A DNA stretch of 35,786 nucleotides from Clostridia bacterium (GTDB taxonomy: Bacteria > Bacillota > Clostridia > Oscillospirales > CAG-272). The stretch lies in contig JAFTVG010000003.1 in assembly GCA_017465885.1 (NCBI GenBank), positions 1-35,786 of the forward strand, in the 5' to 3' direction. Under the pieces are notes generated by a model. It saw nothing but the letters and a program-made list of their open reading frames with translations. It was not told where the DNA came from and made no database searches. Position numbers and translations under genes: made by a program. Below, one piece after another: positions 14,823 to 21,375 of the stretch. Positions within the stretch are counted from its first letter, which is position 1. Each line of letters opens with the position of its first letter.

Positions 14823-15965
14823 ATGACCAACAACCCCCACGAACAGCACAGAGAACGTCTGCGCAAAATGTTTTTGTATTGCAATCCGCAGAAGATGCCC
14901 GACCATATGCTTTTGGAGTTTCTGCTCTGCTACGCCATACCCCGCACCGACACCAATCCCATTGCTCATCGGCTCATCAACCGCTTCGGCAGTATTGAAA
15001 ATGCACTTGATGCCGACGTGGAAGAGCTCCAAAAGGTGGAGGGCGTGGGCGAAAGCGCCGCACTTCTTTTGAAAATGATCCCCCTCTTTTGCCACCGCTA
15101 TGCATCAAACAAGCTCAAGCAACGGACGGATTTTCAGTCCATCGACCGCGCGGCAGATTTCTTCAAGGATTACTATATCAGTAAAAACAAGGAGATGGTC
15201 TGCGCACTGCTTTTAGACAACGCCCATCGGCTGATCTGCAACGTGGAGCTTTACGAGGGCGCGGTCAACTCGTCAAACGTAAACACCCGCAAGCTGGCTC
15301 AGATCGCACTGAGCTACAACGCCGCCGAGCTGATCCTTGCCCACAACCATCCATCGGGCGACCCCACGCCCTCAGACGCCGATCTTTACACCACCAAGCA
15401 CCTGATGAAGGCCTTTTCGGCAATAGATCTGAATTTGCGAGCGCACCTGATCATCGCAGGAAACCGATACGTGGACGTGGTGCAAACGGTCTACGACAAC
15501 GCCAAATACGAGGTGAAATATATGGCGTTCCGTGCAGACGACCTGCCCACCGTCTTCTTGGACGAGGACGAGCTGCCTGCGCGAGAGGAGAGCGCACCCG
15601 AGGGAAGCCGCGAGACGGGCGCCGAAATAAGCAGCGCCAAGGCTGAAGACAAGGAAATCGGAAAGACAGTCCTTTTGTCAGAACATCCCTTGGACCAAGG
15701 GGCAGAACAACCCTTAAATCGGGCAAGACAGAGCACAAGAGAGGGCGGCAAGGAACGGGCAGACATCCAAAAAAGCCCCTCAAAAAGCAGAAGCAAGGGG
15801 ACAAGATCCCCCGCCAAAAGCGAAACAAAGAGCAAGGGCGCCTCAAAGAAGACAGCAAAGGTAAGCACGCCCAAAAAGCAAGCAGGAAAAACAGCGGACG
15901 CAAGCACGAGCACAGAGCAAATCTCCATACCCGAGGCAATACGCCTTTTGGAGCAGGGCGGCTAA
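14823..15965 (+). CDS. radC: RadC/JAB-domain protein with long basic C-terminal tail
   Basis: 380 residues against the usual 220-230. Residues 1-95 hold the UPF0758 helix-hairpin-helix region (IENALDADVEELQKVEGVGESAALLL). Residues 105-232 form the JAB/MPN metal-binding domain with the JAMM motif: His174, His176 and Asp187 in AHNHPSGDPTPSDAD. Family function is uncertain. A role in DNA repair has been questioned, and homologues often accompany mobile DNA. From about 240 the protein continues with an acidic stretch, then a low-complexity Lys/Ser/Thr/Ala-rich segment (about 315-365, SPSKSRSKG and SKKTAKVSTPKKQAGK) that looks disordered and histone-H1-like, ending in a short helix (ISIPEAIRLLEQGG). 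The reading frame is intact. GGAGG lies four bases before the ATG. Confidence 0.85.
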   Translation: MTNNPHEQHRERLRKMFLYCNPQKMPDHMLLEFLLCYAIPRTDTNPIAHRLINRFGSIENALDADVEELQKVEGVGESAALLLKMIPLFCHRYASNKLKQRTDFQSIDRAADFFKDYYISKNKEMVCALLLDNAHRLICNVELYEGAVNSSNVNTRKLAQIALSYNAAELILAHNHPSGDPTPSDADLYTTKHLMKAFSAIDLNLRAHLIIAGNRYVDVVQTVYDNAKYEVKYMAFRADDLPTVFLDEDELPAREESAPEGSRETGAEISSAKAEDKEIGKTVLLSEHPLDQGAEQPLNRARQSTREGGKERADIQKSPSKSRSKGTRSPAKSETKSKGASKKTAKVSTPKKQAGKTADASTSTEQISIPEAIRLLEQGG

Positions 15966-15976
15966 AACCGCCCTGC
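15953..15976 (+). terminator. Hairpin spanning the radC stop codon
   Basis: Arms GCAGGGCGG (15953-15961) and CCGCCCTGC (15968-15976) enclose the TAA stop. The trailing CCTTT is a poor U-run, so termination is probably weak. Confidence 0.5.
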
Positions 15977-15994
15977 CCTTTGCGCCGCACAAAA

Positions 15995-16112
15995 CCAGGC
16001 GGACAGCAAGAAGCATACCACGCACCGCACCCGCAAAGCCGTGCATCGCGCCACAGCACAGCTTGAGCGCACAGCACAGCCAGGCGGACAGCAAGAAGCA
16101 TACCACGCACCG
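15995..16112. repeat. 33-bp direct repeat after radC
   Basis: A 33-base unit (beginning CCAGGCGGACAGC, ending ACGCACCG) occurs identically at 15995-16027 and 16080-16112, offset by 85 bases. The spacer is GCA-rich. No gene is supported on either strand in 15966-16170. Confidence 0.8.
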
Positions 16113-16175
16113 TGCAAAGAAGCCCGGGGAAAACCGCACTTTTTTGCGAAATCTCATATTTTTTTTAAAAAGGAC

Positions 16176-16204
16176 TTGCAAAAAAGTAAATGCTGTGCTA
16201 TAAT
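16176..16204 (+). promoter_or_regulatory. Strong promoter heading the tRNA-Ser array
   Basis: TTGCAA (16176-16181), 17-bp spacer, TATAAT (16199-16204). Transcription would begin near 16211, some 740 bases before the intact tRNA-Ser. No good promoter is visible directly upstream of that tRNA, so this one probably drives the whole array. Confidence 0.7.
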
Positions 16205-16283
16205 CACTTGGTAACGGTAAGTTTGAAATTTGCAAGGCTGTGCAAACTTCAAACGAGCTTGAATATGCACAGTATGCATCAAC

Positions 16284-16456
16284 GGAGATATCTCGCCTTC
16301 GGCGAGGATACCCTCCCCTGCGCCTGACAAGCGAGCTTGTCGATCTTCGGGTGGGGTATGCGAAGTGGTCATAACAGAGTTGCGTTAGCAACTCAAGCGG
16401 CTCGAAAGGGAAAGGGGCTTATCACTCTGCAACTTGCGAAAGCTCTTGTTTTCTCC
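16284..16456 (+). ncRNA. Structured tRNA-Ser-like unit A (unknown RNA)
   Basis: It begins GGAGATATC like the tRNA-Ser at 16950 and ends in TCTCC (16452-16456), which can pair with the initial GGAGA. Between the ATATC and GAAGTGGTCATAAC words of the tRNA sits a 69-base insertion. The insertion holds a hairpin CTCGCC/GGCGAG (16292-16306) and a longer stem ATACCC/GGGTAT (16308-16313 with 16354-16359, extended past a bulged T). Inside that stem is a hairpin GACAAGC/GCTTGTC (16326-16341). A further hairpin GAGTTGC/GCAACTC (16377-16394) interrupts the D-arm region. Unit B has the same plan with compensatory changes. Function is unknown. Confidence 0.5.
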
Positions 16457-16723
16457 GATTATCTCTGACGCAAGTGCTTGCACTTGGCGTCTAAATGCAT
16501 TCATTTTTCTTGAATTTTGAGTGAACGCATTTTAACATCGGCCTTGCAAAAGCCGTGCAAAATTCAAAAACAATTAAATATGTACAGTATGCATCAAGGA
16601 GAGATATCTCGTCTACGGCGAGGATTCGCTAACTCTACGTCTGGTGAGCAAGCTCCCCGACCTCCGAGTTGCGAATGCGAAGTGGATTCAATGAGCAAGC
16701 TCATTGAGCCTCGTCTCATCAAG

Positions 16724-16765
16724 CTCCATAATTATGATGCACGCTGTTGCATCATAATTATGGAG
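16724..16765. repeat. Perfect 18-bp inverted repeat
   Basis: Left arm 16724-16741 (CTCCATAATTATGATGCA) and right arm 16748-16765 are exact complements around a 6-base loop (CGCTGT). The right arm ends in the GGAG that begins the partial tRNA-Ser copy, so the left arm carries the complement of the tRNA 5' end. Confidence 0.85.
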
Positions 16766-16801
16766 AGATATCGAAGTGGTCATAACGGGGCTGACTCGAA
16801 A
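16762..16801 (+). pseudogene. Partial tRNA-Ser copy (5' 40 bases)
   Basis: Forty bases identical to positions 1-40 of the intact tRNA-Ser at 16950-16989, through the anticodon loop. The sequence then diverges into the 3' part of unit B instead of the variable and T arms. It cannot fold as a normal tRNA-Ser. Confidence 0.8.
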
Positions 16802-16949
16802 GGTAGCCGAGCTTATCACTTGGTGAGTCGCGAAAGCTCTTGTTTTCTCCGATTTCCTCGCAAATGCTTCATTTTTCTTGAATTTTGGATGAGAGCATTT
16901 TCCCATCGGCCTTGCAAAAGCCGTGCAAAATTCAAACTTAACTTAATAC

Positions 16950-17038
16950 GGAGAGATATCGAAGTGGTCATAACGGGGCTGACTCGAAATCAGTTTGTGC
17001 TAACGCACACGAGGGTTCGAATCCCTCTCTCTCCGCCA
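16950..17038 (+). tRNA. tRNA-Ser(CGA), CCA encoded
   Basis: Acceptor GGAGAGA (16950-16956) pairs with TCTCTCC (17028-17034). Discriminator G and an encoded CCA follow (17035-17038). The anticodon stem CTGA/TCAG encloses CTCGAAA with anticodon CGA, reading UCG. The long variable arm GTGC-TAAC-GCAC is typical of serine tRNA. The T arm is GAGGG-TTCGAAT-CCCTC. A strong terminator follows directly. It is the last, intact member of the array that begins at 16176. It is also the boundary where accessory DNA begins, fitting use of a tRNA as an integration target, although no second copy of its 3' end is visible in the window. Confidence 0.95.
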
Positions 17039-17042
17039 CTTT

Positions 17043-17075
17043 GAGCCCAAAATCGTCGATTTTGGGCTCTTTTTC
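17043..17075 (+). terminator. Terminator of the tRNA-Ser transcript
   Basis: 12-bp stem GAGCCCAAAATC (17043-17054) with GATTTTGGGCTC (17058-17069), then TTTTTC, four bases after the tRNA CCA. Confidence 0.92.
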
Positions 17076-17426
17076 TTTCATTTTTGCCCGATTTTCGACT
17101 TCCATTCCCCACTTTCGAGATAAACGCACTTTGCCGTCTTTCTGCCATCTATCACTTTTTTGCAAGGCTATGCAAGGCAACTGCAAGGCTGGTCAAAAAC
17201 GCCCTATTTTTAGGGACGGATAGATACGGGTAGGTACGCAAATAAACTGAGTAGGTATCATCTTGTATGCAACCATGTAGGAGAGTTCGAAACGAAACAC
17301 AAAACAGAGCGGCTTGCCTCGTGATAAATTGATATGTTTTTAATTTATACCTTTTACGCTGCTTTACACTTAGCACCGTATATGCTAAAATATAATAGAA
17401 ATTAAACTTTACATTAGGAGTATTAT
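17076..17426. other. Non-coding interval at the chromosome/island boundary
   Basis: No convincing gene. TTGCAAGGCTATGCAA (17160-17175) nearly matches TTGCAAGGCTGTGCAA (16230-16245) in the leader of unit A. Related TTGCA/TGCAA hairpins occur at 16544-16560 and 16912-16928. GTAGGTA occurs twice near 17230 and 17250, and its complement TACCTAC lies after the HEPN gene near 18466. These could be integrase arm sites or chance. A TATAAT box near 17390 precedes the HEPN gene without a clear -35. Confidence 0.5.
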
Positions 17427-18449
17427 ATGAGTCTGTGTTCATCAAGTTACATCTCTTCTGATATACCATTTAAAAACTTGTTATGGGTAATTGAAAAATT
17501 AGGATATATCGAAACACCGGTACCCAAAGACTTGAAATATGCTTATAAGAAAATGTTTTTTTGGTATCCACAAAAACGTGACTTAACATATGTGGGAATC
17601 GAATTAAATATTACGCATGTTGAAAATGATAAAATCACCATTGAAACCAGAACAAGAGCAGGAAGGAGTTCCATAGAACTTCGACATCAAAATCAAACCT
17701 TGAAAGTTATTAGGGATTTCTTTGGTGGCTATTTTGAAACCGACTATGGAAAAAATAGATATTTTGATTCGGACGATTGCAACCCGGAACAAACAGATTT
17801 GGAAATGTCTATTTATGTGCAAAGATGGATCTTTAATAATGCTCTAATTCCATTAAAGATATATGCAGATTTTATTGAATCAAGCCTTCACAAAACTGGT
17901 TCAGCAGGTGATTTGTACAGCGACAAAGTTGGCGTACTTCCATTTATAGATGTAATGCGTCCTGTTGTTGTGTCAAACAACATTCAGTTGCCATATCTTA
18001 TCGGTGCGTGGGAAAATTATATTAAAAATGTTTTTTTAGCTGTTTTTAAATATGGTAATACAGAAAACAAACTACTGAAGGCTGAAAAATTATCGTCAGA
18101 CGACTTACTGAAAATAAAAAATGGTGAATGTACTCTTGAAGAATGCATCGTAAATAAATTATCATTTCAGAGACCGCGTACAATTATTGCAAACTACAAA
18201 ATGTTAGATTCACAGTTAGATGTAAATTCGATTTTTCTCAAGCCTTTTAAACGAAGAAAAACATCCCTATATACACAAATAGACAATATTATCGAGCTTA
18301 GAAATAAAATCGTTCATGACGGTTTTTTGGATACAGATTTATCTCAAAAAGATGTGATGAAATTTATGGAAAACATCACCGAGGTTGCCAACAGATTGTA
18401 TCAGCTTTTAGGAGATAGATATAACTTTACACCAAATTTCTTGTTTTAG
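17427..18449 (+). CDS. HEPN-domain protein, candidate defence RNase
   Basis: 340 residues, AT-rich relative to the preceding genes. Residues 1-150 are unassigned (possible specificity or sensor region, with a Trp/Tyr-rich start). The C-terminal 190-335 is all-helical, with LIGAWENYIKNVF (191-203) and ELRNKIVHDGF (290-300). The latter carries the HEPN signature R-polar-x3-H (Arg292, Asn293, His297), the usual active site of HEPN ribonucleases in toxin-antitoxin and abortive-infection systems. The pattern resembles the RiboL-PSP-HEPN/MAE_28990 type. AGGAG six bases before the ATG supports the start, and a terminator follows. No antitoxin is adjacent. Its place right after the tRNA-Ser and before an integrase fits a defence island cargo gene. 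The role is inferred. Confidence 0.7.
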   Translation: MSLCSSSYISSDIPFKNLLWVIEKLGYIETPVPKDLKYAYKKMFFWYPQKRDLTYVGIELNITHVENDKITIETRTRAGRSSIELRHQNQTLKVIRDFFGGYFETDYGKNRYFDSDDCNPEQTDLEMSIYVQRWIFNNALIPLKIYADFIESSLHKTGSAGDLYSDKVGVLPFIDVMRPVVVSNNIQLPYLIGAWENYIKNVFLAVFKYGNTENKLLKAEKLSSDDLLKIKNGECTLEECIVNKLSFQRPRTIIANYKMLDSQLDVNSIFLKPFKRRKTSLYTQIDNIIELRNKIVHDGFLDTDLSQKDVMKFMENITEVANRLYQLLGDRYNFTPNFLF

Positions 18450-18505
18450 ATACGGATAACTTTACCTACTCGAATAACCATATTATTTAAAACAAAACAA
18501 CTGTA

Positions 18506-18527
18506 GCCCGAGGCGTAAACCTCGGGC
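18506..18527. terminator. Terminator between HEPN gene and integrase
   Basis: 8-bp stem GCCCGAGG/CCTCGGGC with loop CGTAAA, followed on the plus strand by TTCTCTATTTTA. It also lies 22 bases past the convergent integrase stop, so it may serve both. Confidence 0.75.
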
Positions 18528-18548
18528 TTCTCTATTTTATTGGGTATC

Positions 18549-19529
18549 TCACCCCAACGCTTTGCTCATTGCCGCGCCGGTGTCTGCTTTTGTTACGGCA
18601 TCGAGGTGGCTGTAGATATTGGCTGTTGTGCTCATATCGCTATGTCCGAGCCATTCCTGGATCTGCTTCATAGGCACGCCCTGTGCGAGAAGCACCGAGG
18701 CGCAGGAGTGGCGAAGATCGTGGAATCGGATCTTCTTCAGGTTATGCTTTTTCAGAAGCTGCCCGAAGTGTCCGGTGACGAAGTCGGGATCGTACAGCTT
18801 GCCGAGTGCATCCACGCAGACGTAGTCGGTGTATTCCTTGGAGTACGCCGAGCGCATCACCTTTTTCATCTGCTCCTGCTTCTCGCGGTGCTTTAGCAGT
18901 TCGCCTCGCACGAAGGGCTCCAGCGTCAGCGTGCGGTAAGAGGATTTTGTTTTCAGTCTGTCCTTGGCGACGATTCCTTCCTCGGTGGAGTGGACGGTGT
19001 GGCGGACGGTCAGCGTGTTCTCGGTAAAGTCGATCGCCGACCATTTCAGTCCGATCACCTCGCTTCGTCGGAGTCCATAGTAAGCGGCAAGGAGAATCGG
19101 AATATAGATCTCGTCATCCTTGACCAGCTCGAGAAGCTGCTTCACTTCCTCGGCATTGTAGTAGGCGGCGATGAACTGCTCCTTCCTCGGACGGTTGGCT
19201 TGGTCGACGGGGTTACTCGGTATGATCCGCCGCTTCACCGCATCCTTGAACGCTTTATGGAGCACGCCGTGGTAGCGTTGACCTGTGGAGCCCTTCAGAC
19301 CTGCGTTACGAAGGTAGGTGTAGAACTCGTTGATCTCATCCCCCGACAGATCCTTGACGGTGAGGTCGAGTGGCGTGAAGAACTCGCGGATGCGCCCGTC
19401 GATATACCGCTTGTACTGGTGGTAGGTCTCCCGCTCGATATCGTGCTGATGTCCCTCCAGCCATTCGTCAAGGTAGTCCAGCATCTTGGTGTTTGCCAGA
19501 CGATTGCGCTCACGGTCTGCGTGTGTCAT
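18549..19529 (-). CDS. Tyrosine recombinase (integrase), probably 5'-truncated
   Basis: About 326 residues from the first ATG. A core-binding SAM-like domain (MLDYLDEWLEGHQ to about residue 130) precedes the catalytic domain. Visible catalytic residues are Arg in AYYGLRRSEVIGL, His-x-x-Arg in FHDLRHSCASVL, the second His in QEWLGHSDMSTTANIYSH, and Tyr in IYSHL. Integrases of this clostridial type normally begin with an AP2-like arm-DNA-binding domain of 60-70 residues. Only about 40 odd codons extend upstream here, they run into a gene on the other strand, and there is no good ribosome binding site. I therefore infer loss of the N-terminus by a deletion near 19540. GC is higher than in the flanking island genes. 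Confidence 0.75.
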   Translation of the reverse strand: MTHADRERNRLANTKMLDYLDEWLEGHQHDIERETYHQYKRYIDGRIREFFTPLDLTVKDLSGDEINEFYTYLRNAGLKGSTGQRYHGVLHKAFKDAVKRRIIPSNPVDQANRPRKEQFIAAYYNAEEVKQLLELVKDDEIYIPILLAAYYGLRRSEVIGLKWSAIDFTENTLTVRHTVHSTEEGIVAKDRLKTKSSYRTLTLEPFVRGELLKHREKQEQMKKVMRSAYSKEYTDYVCVDALGKLYDPDFVTGHFGQLLKKHNLKKIRFHDLRHSCASVLLAQGVPMKQIQEWLGHSDMSTTANIYSHLDAVTKADTGAAMSKALG

Positions 19530-19577
19530 CGTCTCTGCAAAGTACAAGCGGAAAAGCTGAATTTTGCGCCTGTATAT

Positions 19578-20042
19578 ATGCTCGGTATACTGGCGGCTGT
19601 CGCGGTGATCGTAATGATAGTGGTACTTTCCGTGATGAACGCACCGAAGCAAGGCAAGTTCATACCTCCTCCCTTTGAGGATGCGGCAATGCAGGGCATC
19701 CCCGATGTGCCTGAGGAGCTTCAGTATTCCTCACCCTATCGGGATGGAATGGCGTACCGATTTTCTGTGTGCGCAAATGTGAAGATGGACGGCAGCAAGG
19801 CGGTCGTTTATTTTACGAATGCAGAAGAAAACAGTGTATATTTGAAACTGCGCGTGCTGGACGAGGAAGGAAACATTCTTGGAGAAACGGGGCTTCTGAA
19901 GCCCGGTGAATATGTGAAGGGCGTGGAGCTTGGCAAGGATCCTTCTGCCGAAACCACGATCAGCTTGAAAATTATGAGTTATGAGCCTGATACCTATATG
20001 AGCGAAGGTTCCGTGATATTGAAAACAGAGATCGGAGAATGA
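19578..20042 (+). CDS. Membrane-anchored conjugative-element protein, 5'-truncated
   Basis: 154 residues from the in-frame ATG, but the sequence resembling this protein type (EKLNFAPVY) already begins some 10 codons earlier without a start. One N-terminal membrane helix (LGILAAVAVIVMIVVLSVM) precedes an extracytoplasmic beta-rich domain (FIPPPFEDAAMQG, then LKLRVLDEEGNILGETGLLKPGEYV, then KIMSYEPDTY). I recall similar hypothetical proteins from conjugative elements of gut Clostridia. Function unknown. It lies head-to-head with the truncated integrase, and neither gene has a proper 5' end. A terminator follows. Confidence 0.65.
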   Translation: MLGILAAVAVIVMIVVLSVMNAPKQGKFIPPPFEDAAMQGIPDVPEELQYSSPYRDGMAYRFSVCANVKMDGSKAVVYFTNAEENSVYLKLRVLDEEGNILGETGLLKPGEYVKGVELGKDPSAETTISLKIMSYEPDTYMSEGSVILKTEIGE

Positions 20043-20076
20043 AGTGAAAATACAAACAATAAGTACGGTCAATATG

Positions 20077-20116
20077 AAATTCACCCCTCTGCCAATTGGC
20101 AGAAGGGTGAATTTTT
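20077..20116 (+). terminator. Terminator of the membrane protein gene
   Basis: Long stem AAATTCACCC.TCTGCC with GGCAGA.GGGTGAATTT around AATT, ending in TTTTT. Confidence 0.88.
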
Positions 20117-20126
20117 AGTCAGGTGT

Positions 20127-20346
20127 CTAATAGTCGGTAACCGCTTTAAGGTATACTTCGGGATCACCGTTCAAAATAAGTCGGCATACTCCAAAGAAGT
20201 ATAATCAAGCTCTGACCGCTGATACATATTAACGGCAACTTCATCCTCGACGACGATGTGTCTATCGTAATCACGCTGCAATCTGTGAATTTTAGTTCCA
20301 CACAGAAATTATCGAAGTTATATTTGCAGGAAATCAGCTTTTTCAT
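20127..20346 (-). pseudogene. DUF6061-like small protein, frameshifted
   Basis: Starts at ATG 20346 with GGGAGG upstream: MKKLISCKYNFDNFCVELKF and so on to ITIDT. Reading then continues only in other frames: IVVEDEVAVNMYQRSELDY, then EYADL, then ILNGDPEVYLKAVTDY and a TAG at 20127-20129. These pieces in order match a small clostridial mobile-element family that I recall as DUF6061. Two single-base losses (one after ACA of IDT, one in the TTATTTTG run) and a short in-frame loss account for it. The family's function is unknown. It is a relic of the same element as the neighbouring membrane protein. Confidence 0.7.
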
Positions 20347-20415
20347 AGGAGTTACCTCCCAAATTGTATTGCATATCTCTTGCATAGAGTAGTAACGATT
20401 TTTAATCTTTAACAT

Positions 20416-20869
20416 ATCAAAACCTCTATTATTGATAATGATTTTGTAATGCGTATATTAATACTAATACCGCAATTTATAAAGTACTGTCGCATAATGT
20501 ATGATTATATATTTCAAAAGGACAGAAGTGTTTTTATCCCAATAGGTATAAAAAGAATACGGCAGTATAGCTGAACGCTATACTGCCGTATTCTTCGCAC
20601 TCGTCAATCGGCTTGTTTCATATGATATTCAAGATATCCTTATGACAACTCGCCTAATGACGTTCCGTTTTTGTTTTGGATATTTGAATAAAATTTTCAA
20701 ATTTTATTCGTTTCAAAATTGGGTGCGCTATTCCTCCGTTAAAAGATCACCCCTATAAAAGGCAATTGTTTGTCACATTTATTGGTTTTAAACTATCACT
20801 TCATTGTAAGTATATAAGCATACATAAAGAAAACACTAATACCATATGGTTAATGGCAAAAGTCATGCA
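20416..20869. other. AT-rich non-coding interval with a 19-bp hairpin
   Basis: A 19-bp perfect stem (20553-20571 with 20577-20595, arm AAGAATACGGCAGTATAGC, loop TGAAC) is followed on the minus strand by TTTATACC. It may be a distant terminator for the gene ending at 20870 or an insertion remnant. A second inverted repeat, GAATAAAATTT/AAATTTTATTC, lies at about 20686-20709. No gene was found. Confidence 0.6.
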
Positions 20870-21361
20870 TCATTCGTAGTTCCCATATGATTGAATTGCA
20901 TTTTCACTTTTTTCTATACTTAAAACAAAATGACTATTCGGTAAGTAGTATATTGTCACATAATCTCCTTCTTTAAAAGTCTCACAAGTAACTGCAAAAT
21001 ACTGCTCATTACCAATTACGATATCGGCACCATATTGATGAGATGATTTAAAACCGGGAAAGCGTTTGCTTGGTTCGCATACACTCTCTATCATCCCTGT
21101 GCAAACAAGTGCATCCTCCTCCTTTTCTTTCAACAAATAAATACCTCCATTTGCAAGATACTGAATCTGAGGAATGGTACAAAAAACGACCATGCTCAAA
21201 CAAAACAAAAGCTTAAATGCATCTATAATTGTTTGCTGTCTATGCACCCATTTTTTTAAAAAAAGGGAAAATGACACTGCCACAGTTACCACCATAAATG
21301 CCGTTACTAAACCAGGAATAATTAAAAAAACATCCCTGTAAACCGCGTATGAAAAAGCCAT
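20870..21361 (-). CDS. Two-TM membrane protein downstream of the RHS tail, possible immunity protein
   Basis: 163 residues from the ATG at 21361, which has GGGAGG at good distance. An upstream in-frame start overlaps the RHS end and lacks a site. Hydrophobic helices lie at about 12-35 (VFLIIPGLVTAFMVVTVAVSF) and 48-68 (AFKLLFCLSMVVFCTIPQIQ). A soluble beta-rich domain follows, with HQYGADIVIGNEQYFAVTC and FKEGDYVTIYYLPNSHFVLSI. No family is recognised. It begins 14 bases after the RHS stop on the same strand, the usual position of an immunity gene for an RHS C-terminal toxin. The immunity role is inferred from position only. Confidence 0.6.
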   Translation of the reverse strand: MAFSYAVYRDVFLIIPGLVTAFMVVTVAVSFSLFLKKWVHRQQTIIDAFKLLFCLSMVVFCTIPQIQYLANGGIYLLKEKEEDALVCTGMIESVCEPSKRFPGFKSSHQYGADIVIGNEQYFAVTCETFKEGDYVTIYYLPNSHFVLSIEKSENAIQSYGNYE

Positions 21362-21375
21362 TATTTCCTCCCTTG

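Larger units (their letters stand above)
16598..16850 (+). ncRNA. Structured tRNA-Ser-like unit B, interrupted by a tRNA fragment
   Basis: Same architecture as unit A: GGAGAGATATC (16598-16608), hairpin CTCGTC/GGCGAG (16608-16622), stem ATTCGC-T-AACTC paired with GAGTT-GCGAAT (16624-16635 with 16666-16676), inner hairpin GGTGAGC/GCTCCCC (16643-16658), GAAGTGG (16679-16685), then CAATGAGC/GCTCATTG (16689-16706). Its 3' part (about 16793-16850, CTCGAAAGG to TTTTCTCC) matches the 3' part of unit A. Between the two lies an insertion (16724 to about 16792) of an 18-bp-arm palindrome and the 5' half of tRNA-Ser. Pairing is conserved with A despite sequence change. Confidence 0.5.

Noticed and set aside
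15451..16391. Cys/Leu-rich minus-strand frames opposite radC and its downstream region
   Set aside because: They are the complement of the Lys/Ser-rich radC tail and of a direct repeat. Hydrophobicity is a by-product of the opposite strand.
16284..16850. Group I intron in tRNA-Ser
   Set aside because: The insertions are about 70 bases, lie at the 5' side near tRNA position 9 rather than in the anticodon loop, and lack the conserved P3-P7 core.
17000..17038. A second copy of the tRNA-Ser 3' end as the far attachment site of the island
   Set aside because: I looked for another GGGTTCGAATCCC-type core downstream and found none. The far end may lie outside the window or be lost.
16517..17044. 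A 175-codon plus-strand frame running through the tRNA array
   Set aside because: It overlaps the structured units and the intact tRNA, and the translation has repeats only because the DNA repeats.
17152..17469. A 105-codon minus-strand frame before the HEPN gene
   Set aside because: It has no ribosome binding site and no domain, and it overlaps the HEPN start and leader.
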